Notes: generated by a model not told the origin, from the sequence alone. Shown: positions 40,034 through 48,572, counted from the first letter of the stretch. The stretch: DNA of 64,000 bases from Agilicoccus flavus (GCF_014857905.1 NZ_JACYXE010000003.1:62001-126000), one strand, 5' to 3'. Made by a program: numbers and translations.

Positions 40034-41335
40034 TCAGCCGGCCTCGAGCTCGATGTCGCGGACGACGTACCCGCTGATGAGCTCGTCCCACTCGAGCCGC
40101 GGCGCGGAGACGAGCCGCACCGGCAGCGCGAGCAGGCGGGTGAGGAACACGTCGCTCTCGGCGATGGCGAGCGCGTTGCCGGGGCAGCGGTGGCTGCCGT
40201 CGCCGAAGGCCAGCGCCTCGTCGCGGACCCCGGGCGCGGTGCTGCGGTGCGGGCACAGGGAGAGCGGGTCCGGGCCGACGGCGCCCTCGTCGGCGTTCGC
40301 GCCGCGGACGTGGAGGTCGAGCAGCGCCCCCGCCGGGACGACCGTGCCGTCGTCGAACTCCAGCGGAGCGTTCGCGCGGCGGTACAGGTGGCCGACGACC
40401 GGCTCCAACCGGAGGATCTCGTGCAGGATCCGGTGGCGGCCGGTCTCGTCGGCGGCGAGGTAGTCGCGGCGGACCGGCTCGTGCGTGAGCAGGTGCCACG
40501 CCGCCATCGAGATGAACTCGCGGGTCGTCACCATCCCGGCCGCGGCGTACGTGATGCACTCGGTGAGGATCTCGGCGTCGGAATAGCCGGACGCGAGCAG
40601 GTGGGAGATGACGTCGGTCTGCGGCCGCGCGCGCCGGGCGGTGACGGCCGGCCGGACGTCGTGGCGATCGAAGGCGACCAGGGGCAGCGTCATCCGCGTC
40701 CCGCGCAGCACCGCCATCCAGGAGGCGAGTCGGCTGCGCCGCTCGCGGGTGTCGACCGGCAGCGGCGGGGTGACCTCGAAGAAGCGCGACAGGCGGCGCG
40801 TCATGCCCGCGACGTCGGACTCGGTCAGGCCGACGACCCGGCTCGCCACCTCGACGGAGTAGCGCATCGTCACCGCCGCGAGATCGACGCGGCCGCCTGA
40901 CGCGATCTGCGCGACGAGGTCGTCGGCCCGCTCTTCCATGAGGCCGCGGTACGTGGTGCGCACGGCGGCCGGCGTGAAGTAGCGCGCGATGGCGCGGCGC
41001 TGGGCGCGGTGCTCCTCGCCGTGGGCGTAGAGCACCGGGGTGGCCCGGCCGGTGGAGGCCCGAGTGGGCCCGGTGGCGGCCTGGGCGGGCCCGGTCGGCC
41101 GCCGCCACGGGCGCCGGGCCCGGCGTCGGGCGGGGCGGGACGATCGCCCGTGCACGGTCTCGGCGGCGAAGCCGGCCTGGACGACGACCCCCGACCGCAG
41201 CACGTGACGCACCTCGTCGTGGCCGCGCACCTGCCACGTGGTGCCCACGAGCTCGAGGCCGGGCGTGGCGGCGTCGTCGCCGCGGGAGGACTTGCGAGCC
41301 CCGGGCGGGACCGAGACGGGCGTGGACCGGTTCAT
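40034..41335 (-). CDS. Cytochrome P450
   Basis: A 433-residue class I bacterial P450. It has the I-helix AAAGMVTTREF, the K-helix EILR (ExxR), and the heme-binding FGDGSHRCPGN with the axial Cys384. ATG at 41335 follows a GGAGGGG ribosome site; a longer frame upstream is not needed. Residues about 62-95 are Arg/Pro-rich (SSRPARRRARRPWRRP) where homologues have a short B-C loop. The TT replacing the usual acid-alcohol pair in the I-helix may alter catalysis. No ferredoxin or pathway genes are adjacent, so the substrate is unknown. Confidence 0.9.
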   Translation of the reverse strand: MNRSTPVSVPPGARKSSRGDDAATPGLELVGTTWQVRGHDEVRHVLRSGVVVQAGFAAETVHGRSSRPARRRARRPWRRPTGPAQAATGPTRASTGRATPVLYAHGEEHRAQRRAIARYFTPAAVRTTYRGLMEERADDLVAQIASGGRVDLAAVTMRYSVEVASRVVGLTESDVAGMTRRLSRFFEVTPPLPVDTRERRSRLASWMAVLRGTRMTLPLVAFDRHDVRPAVTARRARPQTDVISHLLASGYSDAEILTECITYAAAGMVTTREFISMAAWHLLTHEPVRRDYLAADETGRHRILHEILRLEPVVGHLYRRANAPLEFDDGTVVPAGALLDLHVRGANADEGAVGPDPLSLCPHRSTAPGVRDEALAFGDGSHRCPGNALAIAESDVFLTRLLALPVRLVSAPRLEWDELISGYVVRDIELEAG

Positions 41336-41499
41336 CGTGGAATCCCCTCCGTTCCGTGGCCGACCCGGGCGCCACCGGCGCCCCCCGCGCAGGTCACGGC
41401 GGTGCAGTGATGGGCCGCTCGGCTCATGAGTCCCCATCATCGCAGGTCACGGCCCTGTCCGCGGCCGGAACGGCGGTCGGGACGGCCGCGGCCGGGGGC

Positions 41500-41505
41500 T
41501 AGGAT
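41500..41505 (+). promoter_or_regulatory. Putative leaderless promoter of the GNAT-cobL-cobM unit (TAGGAT)
   Basis: TAGGAT ends eight bases before the ATG at 41514, with no ribosome site between. Confidence 0.5.
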
Positions 41506-41513
41506 CGGGGGCC

Positions 41514-42056
41514 ATGACCCGCTTCACCCCGACGACCCTGGCCGGGCCGGACCTCACCCTGCGCCCCCTGGGCCCCCAGGACGTGGACGCCGTGGTCGCC
41601 GCATGCGCGGACCCGCAGACGCAGCGGTGGACGTCCGTCCCGCAGCCGTACGAACGCCGCCACGCGCAGGACTTCATCGAGGTCGCCGCGCCCCGGGCGC
41701 TCGAAGGGAACACGGGGATCGTCTTCGCGCTCGACGACGGCTCCGGCCTCGTGGGCTGCCTGGATCTGAAGAACACGGACTGGACCACGCGCTGCACGGA
41801 GGTCGGGTACTGGGTCGCCCCCGCCGCTCGCGGCCGCGGGCTCGCGTCGGCGGCGACGCGGCTGCTCGCCGAATGGGCCATCCGGGCCCGCCTCATCGAA
41901 CGCGTGGAGCTGCGCGCCGCTCCCGGCAACGCCGCCTCCCTCGCCGTGGCCGCCCGGGCCGGCTTCACGCGCGAGGGCGTCGCCCGCAACGCCGGCGTCG
42001 TCAAGGGCGGGCGCGTCGACCTCGTCGTGTTCTCGTTCGTCAGCGGCGACCTGTGA
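41514..42056 (+). CDS. GNAT-family N-acetyltransferase (RimJ/RimL type)
   Basis: A 180-residue acetyltransferase. It starts TLAGPDLTLRPLGPQDVDAVVAACADPQTQRW, the RimJ/RimL-like N-terminus, and has the acetyl-CoA loop VGYWVAPAARGRGLASAATRLL near residues 100-121 with the R-G-R-G-L pattern, then VELRAAPGNAASLAVAARAGFTREG. Substrate unknown. Its stop overlaps the cobL start as GTGA, so the two are co-translated; there is no known reason for an acetyltransferase in cobalamin synthesis. Confidence 0.9.
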   Translation: MTRFTPTTLAGPDLTLRPLGPQDVDAVVAACADPQTQRWTSVPQPYERRHAQDFIEVAAPRALEGNTGIVFALDDGSGLVGCLDLKNTDWTTRCTEVGYWVAPAARGRGLASAATRLLAEWAIRARLIERVELRAAPGNAASLAVAARAGFTREGVARNAGVVKGGRVDLVVFSFVSGDL

Positions 42057-43447
42057 GCGCCGAACCCGGCGTGGCGGATCGGGCCGACGACGCGGCGCCG
42101 GTCCACGTCGTCGGCCTCGGCGCCGACGGCTGGGCCGGGCTCACCGACGACGCGCGGGCCGTGCTGCGCCGGGCCGGCGTCGTCATCGGCGGCCCCCGCC
42201 AGCTCGACCTGCTGGGGGAGGAGGTCACCGCCGAGCGCGTCGCCTGGCCCACGCCGCTGCGCCCCGCGGTGCGCGGCCTCGTCGACCGGTACGGCCGTTC
42301 CTCGCTCGTCGTGCTCGCCTCCGGGGACCCGGTGCACTACGGCATCGGGACGACGCTCGCGGCGGAGGTCGGCGCCGGCCGGCTCGTCCTCCACTCCCAC
42401 CCGTCGTCGATGTCGCTCGCGTGCGCCCGCCTGGGTTGGCCCGTCGAGGACGTCACCGTCGTCAGCGGTGTCGGGCGGCGGCTCGACGCCCTCGCGGCGG
42501 CCCTGCACGACGGCGAACGGGTCCTGCTCCTCTCCCGCGACGCCTCGACCCCCCGGGCGGCGGCGGCGCTCCTGCGCGACCGAGGGTTCGGCGGCAGCCG
42601 GGTGACCGTCCTCTCCCAGCTCGGGGGACCGGGCGAGCGCCGGGTCGAGCGGATCGCGACGGACTGGGCGGACGGCACCGGCCCCGACGAGCAGGTGGTC
42701 GACGCCCTCAATGTCGTCGCGATCACCTGCGTGCGCGATGACGACACACCCGCCCTCGGCCTCGTGCCGGGCCTGCCCGACGACGCCTACGAGACCGACG
42801 GCCAGCTCACGAAGTGGGAGGTGCGCGCGCTCACCCTCGCCGCCCTGGCTCCCGCCCCCGGCGAGCTGCTGTGGGACGTGGGCGGCGGCACGGGGACGAT
42901 CGGGATCGAATGGATGCGGGCGCACCGCCGCTGCCGCGCCGTGGCGCTCGAACCCCGCGCCGACCGCGCCGAGCGCATCGCCCGCAACGCTGCCCGGCTC
43001 GGGGTGCCCGGGCTGCGCGTCGTCACCGGCCGCGCCCCCGACGCGCTCGCCGGGCTGGACCCGCCCGACGCGATCTTCGTCGGCGGCGGGCTCACCGAAC
43101 CCGGCCTGCTCGAGCACTGCCTGGCCGCGCTGCGCCCCGGCGGCCGGATCGTCGTCAACGCCGTGACCCTCGAGTCCGAGGCGCTGCTCGTGGACGCCGC
43201 GCGGCGCCTCGGCGGGCGCCTCACCCGCCTCGAGGTCTCCCGCGCGGAGGGCCTCGGCTCGTTCACCGGGTGGGTGCCCGCGCGGCCCGTGACGCAGTGG
43301 GCCCACCGCCTCGCGCCGGTGCCGGGGCGCGGACCCGCCGCCGATCCGGGTGCTCGTCCCGCGCGAGAGGACGGGGCGTCCCGGCCTCCCCGCTCGGACA
43401 CCCGGCACCCCTCGACCCCCTCCATCGCAGCGAAGGACCCGTCATGA
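42053..43447 (+). CDS. cobL: Precorrin-6Y C5,15-methyltransferase (decarboxylating)
   Basis: Methylates precorrin-6B at C5 and C15 and decarboxylates the C12 acetate side chain. The 464-residue fusion has a CbiE half (VVGLGADGWAGLTDDARAVLRRAGVVIGG, LASGDPVHYGIG, HPSSMSLACARLGWP) to about residue 210 and a CbiT half with the SAM-binding VGGGTGTIGIEWMRAHRRC near residues 282-300. A variable tail of about 40 residues ends the protein. GTG at 42053 overlaps the GNAT stop, and the stop overlaps cobM. Confidence 0.94.
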   Translation: MSAEPGVADRADDAAPVHVVGLGADGWAGLTDDARAVLRRAGVVIGGPRQLDLLGEEVTAERVAWPTPLRPAVRGLVDRYGRSSLVVLASGDPVHYGIGTTLAAEVGAGRLVLHSHPSSMSLACARLGWPVEDVTVVSGVGRRLDALAAALHDGERVLLLSRDASTPRAAAALLRDRGFGGSRVTVLSQLGGPGERRVERIATDWADGTGPDEQVVDALNVVAITCVRDDDTPALGLVPGLPDDAYETDGQLTKWEVRALTLAALAPAPGELLWDVGGGTGTIGIEWMRAHRRCRAVALEPRADRAERIARNAARLGVPGLRVVTGRAPDALAGLDPPDAIFVGGGLTEPGLLEHCLAALRPGGRIVVNAVTLESEALLVDAARRLGGRLTRLEVSRAEGLGSFTGWVPARPVTQWAHRLAPVPGRGPAADPGARPAREDGASRPPRSDTRHPSTPSIAAKDPS

Positions 43448-44190
43448 CCGTCCACTTCGTCGGCGCCGGGCCCGGCGCCCCCGACCTCATCACCGTGCGC
43501 GGCCAGCGCCTCGTGCGCGAGTGCCCCGTCGTCGTCTACGCGGGCGCCCTCGTGCCGACCGAGCTCATCGCGCAGGCCGCCCCCGGCGCGCGGCTCGTCG
43601 ACACCGCCGACCTCGACCTCGACGCCATCGTCGCCGTGCTCGCGGAGGCCGACGCCGCGGGCCAGGACGTGGCGCGCCTCCAGTCGGGCGACCTGTCCAT
43701 CTACTCGGCCTGCGCGGAACAGATGCGGCGCCTCGACGAGCTCGGCATCGACTACGAGCTCGTGCCGGGCGTCCCCGCCTTCGCGGCCGCCGCCGCGAGT
43801 CTGCGACGCGAGCTCACCGTGCCGACGGTCGGCCAGTCGGTCGTCCTCACGCGTATCGCCCGGCGCGCGACGGCGATGCCCCCGACGGAGACGCTCGCCG
43901 CGTTCGCCGCGACCCGCGCGCTCATCGTCCTGCACCTCGCGACGCAGGCGATCGACGAGGTCGTCGCCGAGCTCACGCCCGGGTACGGCCCCGACTGCCC
44001 CGCCGCCGTGGTCGCCTACGCGTCCCGGCCCGACGAGGTGGTCCTGCGCGGCACTCTCGCCGACATCGCCGGGCAGGTGCACGAGGCCGGGCTGCGCCGC
44101 ACCGCCGTCATCCTCGTCGGCGACGTCCTCGCCGCGGACGGGTTCCCCGACAGCCACCTGTACTCGCCCCACCGGGAACGACACGCCTGA
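43444..44190 (+). CDS. cobM: Precorrin-4 C11-methyltransferase
   Basis: Adds the C11 methyl group in the aerobic corrin pathway. The 248-residue tetrapyrrole methylase begins TVHFVGAGPGAPDLITVRGQRLV and has VVYAGALVPTELI, RLQSGDLSIYSACAEQMRRL and VPGVPAFAAAAASL, close to CobM/CbiF. Start at ATG 43444 overlaps cobL by four bases. Last gene of this short operon; about 180 bases without a gene follow, with a small GCCACC/GGTGGC hairpin at 44319-44335. Confidence 0.95.
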   Translation: MTVHFVGAGPGAPDLITVRGQRLVRECPVVVYAGALVPTELIAQAAPGARLVDTADLDLDAIVAVLAEADAAGQDVARLQSGDLSIYSACAEQMRRLDELGIDYELVPGVPAFAAAAASLRRELTVPTVGQSVVLTRIARRATAMPPTETLAAFAATRALIVLHLATQAIDEVVAELTPGYGPDCPAAVVAYASRPDEVVLRGTLADIAGQVHEAGLRRTAVILVGDVLAADGFPDSHLYSPHRERHA

Positions 44191-44371
44191 GCGAGTGCGC
44201 GGGCGCCCAAGGCGGAGAACACGATTCGGTGACAGGTGCGCGCCGGGTCCGCCCGTCGGGACGGGGTGCGTGGCACGCTGACGAGCAGCGGGGCCGCGGG
44301 GTGGCGGGGGGAGCAGGTGCCACCTCGAAGGTGGCTCCCGTCTCCGTCCGTCGCCCGTCGAAAGGCCCGCC

Positions 44372-45472
44372 GTGCACCAGTCGAGCGTTCCGATCACACC
44401 CCCTCGCCCCCTATCGTCGACCGCCCGCGCGGCTCGCGCGGCGTCCGTCGGCATCGCCGCCCTCGTGGTCGGAGGTTCCCTCGGGGCGTCGCCCGCGGCC
44501 GCGCAGTCAGCTCCCGCCGCCACGGCCGTCACGGCAGCCGCGCCCGCCGCGGCCGCTGTGCACACCGTGTCGGCCGCGGCTGTGTCCGCCGCGGCGGCGA
44601 CCGACGTCGTCGCGAAGCGGGGCAGCGTCGGGGCCGTCGTCGCCGAGATCGACCGGGCCCTGCGCGCCTCCGAGATCCGCAACTTCGGCCGGGCGCGCAG
44701 CACCGGAGTGCTGGCGAACACGTACGGGCCGCTGACGACGTCGCGTGTGCGGGCGTTCCAGGCGCGCAACGGCCTCCGCGCCACGGGCGCCGTCGACGAG
44801 CGGACGTACGCGATGCTGCGGCCGACCTTCAAGCTCAAGCCCGGCACCCAGACGGTCGCGCGGTCCGTGCGCGGCCGCCCCATCACCGTGCGGGTCGTCG
44901 GCGACCTGGGGGCGAAGAAGCGGGTCATCGTCGTCGGCTGCATCCACGGCAACGAGTGCGCCGGGCTGCCCATCCTCGACGCCGTCGCGCGGCGCGGTGC
45001 CCCCAGGGGGGTCGCCTACGTCCTCGTCGCACGGCCCAACCCCGACGGGGCCGCCGCCGGCACGCGCCACAACGCCCGCAAGGTCGACCTCAACCGCAAC
45101 TTCGTCGGCTGGACGCCCAAGGGGAAGCCGGGCTACGTGTACTACCCGGGCCGCGGCGCCCTGTCGGAGCCGGAGTCGCTCGCCCTGTACGACCTCGTCC
45201 GGTCGGTGAAGCCGACCGCGTACGTCACCTATCACCAGGCGCTGCGCTGCGTCGACTACGCGGGCGCGGGTGCGCAGGTGGCCCGGACCTACGCGCGGCT
45301 GTCCGGGCTGCCGGTCAAGGTGCTGCCCGCCTACCACGGCAGCAACGGAACCTGGCTCGGGACGCGCCACCCCGACGTCAAGACGCTGACCGTCGAGCTG
45401 TCCCGCCCGGTGCCCGCCTCGATGATCAGCCGGAACGTCACCGCGCTGCGCCATCTCGCGACCCACCACTGA
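44372..45472 (+). CDS. Secreted M14-like zinc carboxypeptidase with peptidoglycan-binding-like domain
   Basis: A 366-residue exported protein. A signal peptide ends near AAAQS (about residue 45); an Ala-rich linker leads to a peptidoglycan-binding-type domain at about 85-150 (LANTYGPLTTSRVRAFQARNGL). The M14 peptidase domain has metal ligands His192 and Glu195 in IHGNE, His288 in YHQAL, and the catalytic Glu342 in TVELSRP, with RPNPDG and RHNARKVDLNRNF. It likely trims stem peptides in the cell wall. GTG at 44372 follows GAAAGG. A strong hairpin terminator ends the unit. Confidence 0.88.
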   Translation: MHQSSVPITPPRPLSSTARAARAASVGIAALVVGGSLGASPAAAQSAPAATAVTAAAPAAAAVHTVSAAAVSAAAATDVVAKRGSVGAVVAEIDRALRASEIRNFGRARSTGVLANTYGPLTTSRVRAFQARNGLRATGAVDERTYAMLRPTFKLKPGTQTVARSVRGRPITVRVVGDLGAKKRVIVVGCIHGNECAGLPILDAVARRGAPRGVAYVLVARPNPDGAAAGTRHNARKVDLNRNFVGWTPKGKPGYVYYPGRGALSEPESLALYDLVRSVKPTAYVTYHQALRCVDYAGAGAQVARTYARLSGLPVKVLPAYHGSNGTWLGTRHPDVKTLTVELSRPVPASMISRNVTALRHLATHH

Positions 45473-45480
45473 GCCCGCCG

Positions 45481-45515
45481 GACGGGGGTCGGGGCCGTCG
45501 GCCCCGGCCCCCGTC
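45481..45515 (+). terminator. Terminator hairpin after the M14-like peptidase gene
   Basis: A 16-bp stem with one G-U pair and a GTC loop (GACGGGGGTCGGGGCC at 45481-45496, GGCCCCGGCCCCCGTC at 45500-45515) starts eight bases after the stop. It has no U tract. Confidence 0.75.
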
Positions 45516-45575
45516 GGCGTCCCCGGACCCGTCACGCCGTGCACGTCGCGGGTCGGGAACGTGATACCCCCGAGC

Positions 45576-45604
45576 GAGTTACTTACCCGACCGGAAGGTA
45601 TATT
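45576..45604 (+). promoter_or_regulatory. TetR-SMR operon promoter and operator
   Basis: TATATT (45599-45604) ends six bases before the tetR ATG, suggesting leaderless transcription. The spacer holds an imperfect inverted repeat, TTACCCGACCGGAAGGTAT (45583-45601 region), similar to known TetR sites with a central ACCGG and outer TACC/GGTA arms. The regulator probably represses its own operon here. Confidence 0.5.
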
Positions 45605-45610
45605 TACGGG

Positions 45611-46171
45611 ATGAGGTCTCCTCTGCCCGCCCACCGGCCCTCGTCCCGAGGCGACATCCTGGCGAGCACGCTCGCGCTGGCCCGCGGGGGCGCGACGATC
45701 TCGCTGGAGAGCGCCGCCCGTGCGGCCGGGGTGACCAAGCCGGGGCTGATGTACCACTTCCCGACGAAGGAGGTGCTCATGGTCGCCGTCGTCGACCACC
45801 TCATGGACTCCTACGAGGACGCGCTCGGGCGGCGTCTTCCCGCAGCGGACCGGGGGGAGCCGACCCTGCAGGCCCGGCTGCTCGCCTACCTCGACTGGAT
45901 CTGCGACGGCCACTTCGACTCCGGCGACCTCGTCATGTTCGCCGACCCGCGACTGCGCGAGCGGCTCGCCGCGACGTGGAACGAGCGTCTGGGGGCGCTC
46001 GTCGGGATCCCCGCCGACGCGCCCCCCGAGCGGCGGGCCCGCCTGCACGGCGTCCGCCTCATCGCCGACGGGCTGTGGTTCAACGCCGCCGCCGGCGGCC
46101 TTCCCCTCTCGGAGCGGGACCGCGCCGAGGTCCGTGAGCTCGGGCACCGACTCGTCGAGGAGCGCTCGTGA
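45611..46171 (+). CDS. TetR-family regulator
   Basis: A 186-residue repressor. The N-terminal helix-turn-helix reads DILASTLALARGGATISLESAARAAGVTKPGLMYHFPTKEVLM, with the usual GLMYHFPTKE end of the recognition helix; the C-terminal ligand domain is variable. ATG at 45611 directly follows a -10 box. It overlaps the first SMR gene by four bases and is the first gene of a TetR-SMR-SMR operon, so the ligand is probably a cationic drug or other SMR substrate. Confidence 0.9.
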   Translation: MRSPLPAHRPSSRGDILASTLALARGGATISLESAARAAGVTKPGLMYHFPTKEVLMVAVVDHLMDSYEDALGRRLPAADRGEPTLQARLLAYLDWICDGHFDSGDLVMFADPRLRERLAATWNERLGALVGIPADAPPERRARLHGVRLIADGLWFNAAAGGLPLSERDRAEVRELGHRLVEERS

Positions 46172-46530
46172 CCACCTGGTTCCTCCTCGCGGCGGCCGTC
46201 GCCAGCGAGGTCACCGCATCCCTGTCGCTCAAGGGCGCTCTCGAGCGGCCGGGGCTGTACGCCGTCGTCGGGCTCGGGTACGTGGCCTCGTTCACGTTCC
46301 TCGCGCTCGTCCTGCGCCGCGGCATGGCCCTCGGGGTCGCGTACGGGATCTGGGGCGCGCTCGGCGTCGCCGCCACGGCGGTCCTGTCGTCGCTCATCTT
46401 CGGGGAGGCGCTCACCGGGCTCATGGGGGTGGGGATCGCCCTCATCATCGCGGGCGTCCTCGCCGTCGAGCTCGGGTCGCAGCAGGCGCAGCGGGCCCGC
46501 CGCGCGACCGAGGCGAGCGAGGTCGGCTGA
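46168..46530 (+). CDS. Small multidrug resistance (SMR) transporter subunit 1
   Basis: A 120-residue protein with four membrane helices. The conserved Glu near residue 14 in AAAVASEVTASLSLK binds protons and substrate, and LGVAYGIWGALGVAATA and GIALIIAGVLAVEL are SMR signatures. A basic tail (QQAQRARRATEA) follows the last helix. GTG at 46168 overlaps tetR. Together with the next gene it likely makes a paired (heteromeric) exporter for quaternary ammonium-type or guanidinium compounds. Confidence 0.92.
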   Translation: MTTWFLLAAAVASEVTASLSLKGALERPGLYAVVGLGYVASFTFLALVLRRGMALGVAYGIWGALGVAATAVLSSLIFGEALTGLMGVGIALIIAGVLAVELGSQQAQRARRATEASEVG

Positions 46531-46859
46531 TGGGGTGGCTGTTCCTGACCGGGGCCATCCTCAGCGAGGTGGCCGGCACCCTGTCTCTGCGCGTGGCGGC
46601 GATGGGCCGTCCCCGCTACTACGTCGTCGTGGGCGTCGGATACGTGCTCGCGTTCGTGCTGCTCAGCCTGGGGCTCGCGGCGGGGCTCGCCCTCGGCGTC
46701 GCCTACGGGATCTGGGCCGCCGCCGGCGTGGCCCTCACCGCCGTCGCGTCCCGGATCCTCTTCCACGAGCCCCTCACCCCCGTCATGCTCGGCGGCATCG
46801 CCCTCATCATCGGCGGCGTCCTCCTCGTCGAGCTCGGCGCGGCGCACGCGTCGTCCTGA
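46530..46859 (+). CDS. Small multidrug resistance (SMR) transporter subunit 2
   Basis: A 109-residue, four-helix SMR protein with the key Glu in TGAILSEVAGTLSLRVA and GVAYGIWAAAGVALTAVASRILF. The start ATG at 46530 shares one base with the stop of subunit 1. The two proteins differ in loop charge: subunit 1 has a long basic C-terminal tail while this one ends almost at once, as in paired SMR systems where the subunits insert in opposite directions. A 7-bp hairpin lies at 47037-47053 downstream. Confidence 0.92.
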   Translation: MGWLFLTGAILSEVAGTLSLRVAAMGRPRYYVVVGVGYVLAFVLLSLGLAAGLALGVAYGIWAAAGVALTAVASRILFHEPLTPVMLGGIALIIGGVLLVELGAAHASS

Positions 46860-47138
46860 CCGGACGCCTCGATCGAGCTGCGTCGGACCTCGCGGCGAGA
46901 GCCTCAGCGTCGCGTGCCGGTGGCAGTCCGTGCGAGGCATGGAGGCACCGAACCTCTGGAAGGTCGACGGTGACATCCCCGCGCCCAGCATCCTCGCGTG
47001 ACTGGTCGCGAACGTCATACCCCTGTCACGGCGACCGCCGGCGCAACGCCGGCTCCTTCGCCGACCCTCACCGCCGCAGGCCCCTCGCGACCGCGCACGG
47101 GCCCCTTTCGCATGCCCGGGAACCGACAGGAGAGAGGG
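46860..47138 (+). other. Non-coding stretch after the SMR pair
   Basis: No supported gene in 279 bases. A perfect 7-bp hairpin GCCGGCG-CAA-CGCCGGC at 47037-47053 may end the SMR transcript. The sequence is less GC-rich than the surroundings and leads into a degraded VOC gene. Confidence 0.4.
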
Positions 47139-47474
47139 ATGACCGCCCGTTTCGACCACGTCATCATCCCGGCCCGCGACGCCGAAGAGTCCGCTGTGTT
47201 CTATCGGCGACTACTGGAGGCAAAGGCGGCCCGTGTCGTCTACGTCCTCGATCCGCTCGGCCACCTCGGGGAGCTTCTCACTCGTCAGTACGTACAGCCG
47301 CACGCGTGCCGAAAACTCTCCGTTCCCGTGTTTTCGAGCCTGCCCCGGGCGGCGGCTGTGATTCACAGGTGGCGAAAGGTCGCCCGGACGTCGTTCACGA
47401 GAGCTTCGGGCTGCTCGAGCATGGCGAAATGGCCGCCTCGGGAGACCTCGGAGAAGTGGACGAGGTCGGTATAG
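47139..47474 (+). pseudogene. VOC (glyoxalase/bleomycin-resistance) family remnant with internal deletion
   Basis: The first 32 residues (MTARFDHVIIPARDAEESAV, then FYRRLLEA) match the N-terminus of VOC proteins, and a good AGGAGAG ribosome site precedes the ATG. The next segment, VVYVLDPLGHLGELLTRQY, resembles the VOC C-terminal strand (usually GVYFRDPSGHYLELITRPY). The roughly 60 residues that should lie between are missing. After residue 55 the frame runs into the 3' end of the opposite gene and has no family match. An in-frame deletion of the middle of the gene is the simplest reading. Confidence 0.65.
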
Positions 47475-48559
47475 CGACGCTCGATCCACCGACGTGACCG
47501 GCGGCCGTAGCTGCCCGGCATGATGCTCACGCCGGTGGGCACGGTCACCGGGTCCTCCAGCGTCCCCGCGTCCGCGGTGCCGCCGGAGGCCGCCTCCCAG
47601 TACATCCGGGCCGCCGACGCACCGGTGTTGGGAAGCCAATAGAGCATGATGTTGTCGATGAGTTCGTCGAGCGTGAAGAACTTCTCGAGATCCCCGTGCT
47701 CACTGTGCGACCCCGCCATGTCCTGGACCATCGTGTAGATCCACGATGCCAGCCCGACGGGCGAATCGGACAGCGAGAACCCGATGGTCTGCGGGTGCGT
47801 GGTCATTTCGTGGAAGTAGCCGGAGAGCCGGTCCCCGTACTGCTCTCCCTCCCGCAGCATCTGTCGCTCCTGCGCGTCCGCGTCACGGATCTCGTCCTCC
47901 GTGGGGGCGAACGGAGTCTCGTTGAGATGGATGCCGCGCAGTCCGATCCCCTCGCGTGCCTCGATCGCCGCGAGATCGGCCGTGACGAACGCCCCGACGT
48001 CACCGCCGTGGGCGAACCAGTTCACGTAGCCGAGGCGCCGGACGAGGACGGCCCACGCGCGCGCCGTCCGCATTCGATCCCACCCGGTCCGCGTCGGGCG
48101 GCCCGAGAAACCGAACCCGGGAAGGCTGGGGATGATGAGGTCGAAGGCGTCGCCGGCGACACCGCCGTGGGCCTCGGGATCCGTGAGAGGCCCGATGACG
48201 TGTCGGAACTCGAGGACGGAGCCGGGCCACCCGTGCGTCAACACCAACGGTCGGGCCCCCTCGACGCGGGAGCGTACGTGGAGGACATGAATCGTGAGAC
48301 CGTCGATGACGGTCGTGCATTGGCCCCACTCGTTCAGTCGCGCCTCGATCCGACGCCAGTCGTAGCGATGGATCCAGTGGTCGACGAGGGCCCGCATCTT
48401 GTCGGACCGAGCCCCTTGAGACGTGTCGCTCACCGTCTCTGGGTCCGGCCAGCGCGTCCGGAGAAGCCGTGATCGGAGGTCGTCGAGGTCGCTCTGGGGA
48501 ATGTCCAGGGTGAACGGCGTGATGGCGTTCGCGTTCGATTCCTCGGGCTCGGCAGGCAT
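47363..48559 (-). CDS. Epoxide hydrolase (EHN-type alpha/beta hydrolase)
   Basis: A 398-residue soluble hydrolase of the juvenile-hormone/microsomal epoxide hydrolase group. The N-terminal EHN domain (FTLDIPQSDLDDLRSRLLRTRWPD, DWRRIEARLN) precedes the hydrolase fold with HGWPGS (oxyanion hole), nucleophile Asp187 in HGGDVGAF and the catalytic His377 in GGHFAMLEQPE. ATG at 48559 sits seven bases after a TAGAGT box, so it is probably leaderless. Its codon use is less GC-extreme than the cobalamin genes around it, which suggests later arrival. Physiological substrate unknown. Confidence 0.9.
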   Translation of the reverse strand: MPAEPEESNANAITPFTLDIPQSDLDDLRSRLLRTRWPDPETVSDTSQGARSDKMRALVDHWIHRYDWRRIEARLNEWGQCTTVIDGLTIHVLHVRSRVEGARPLVLTHGWPGSVLEFRHVIGPLTDPEAHGGVAGDAFDLIIPSLPGFGFSGRPTRTGWDRMRTARAWAVLVRRLGYVNWFAHGGDVGAFVTADLAAIEAREGIGLRGIHLNETPFAPTEDEIRDADAQERQMLREGEQYGDRLSGYFHEMTTHPQTIGFSLSDSPVGLASWIYTMVQDMAGSHSEHGDLEKFFTLDELIDNIMLYWLPNTGASAARMYWEAASGGTADAGTLEDPVTVPTGVSIMPGSYGRRSRRWIERRYTDLVHFSEVSRGGHFAMLEQPEALVNDVRATFRHL

Positions 48560-48566
48560 GGGCACG

Positions 48567-48572
48567 ACTCTA
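48567..48572 (-). promoter_or_regulatory. Putative leaderless promoter of the epoxide hydrolase gene
   Basis: On the minus strand TAGAGT ends seven bases before the ATG at 48559. Confidence 0.45.

Noticed and set aside
44191-44371. c-di-AMP (ydaO) riboswitch before the secreted M14-like peptidase
   Set aside because: Actinobacterial wall hydrolases often have one, but the conserved ydaO core could not be found here.
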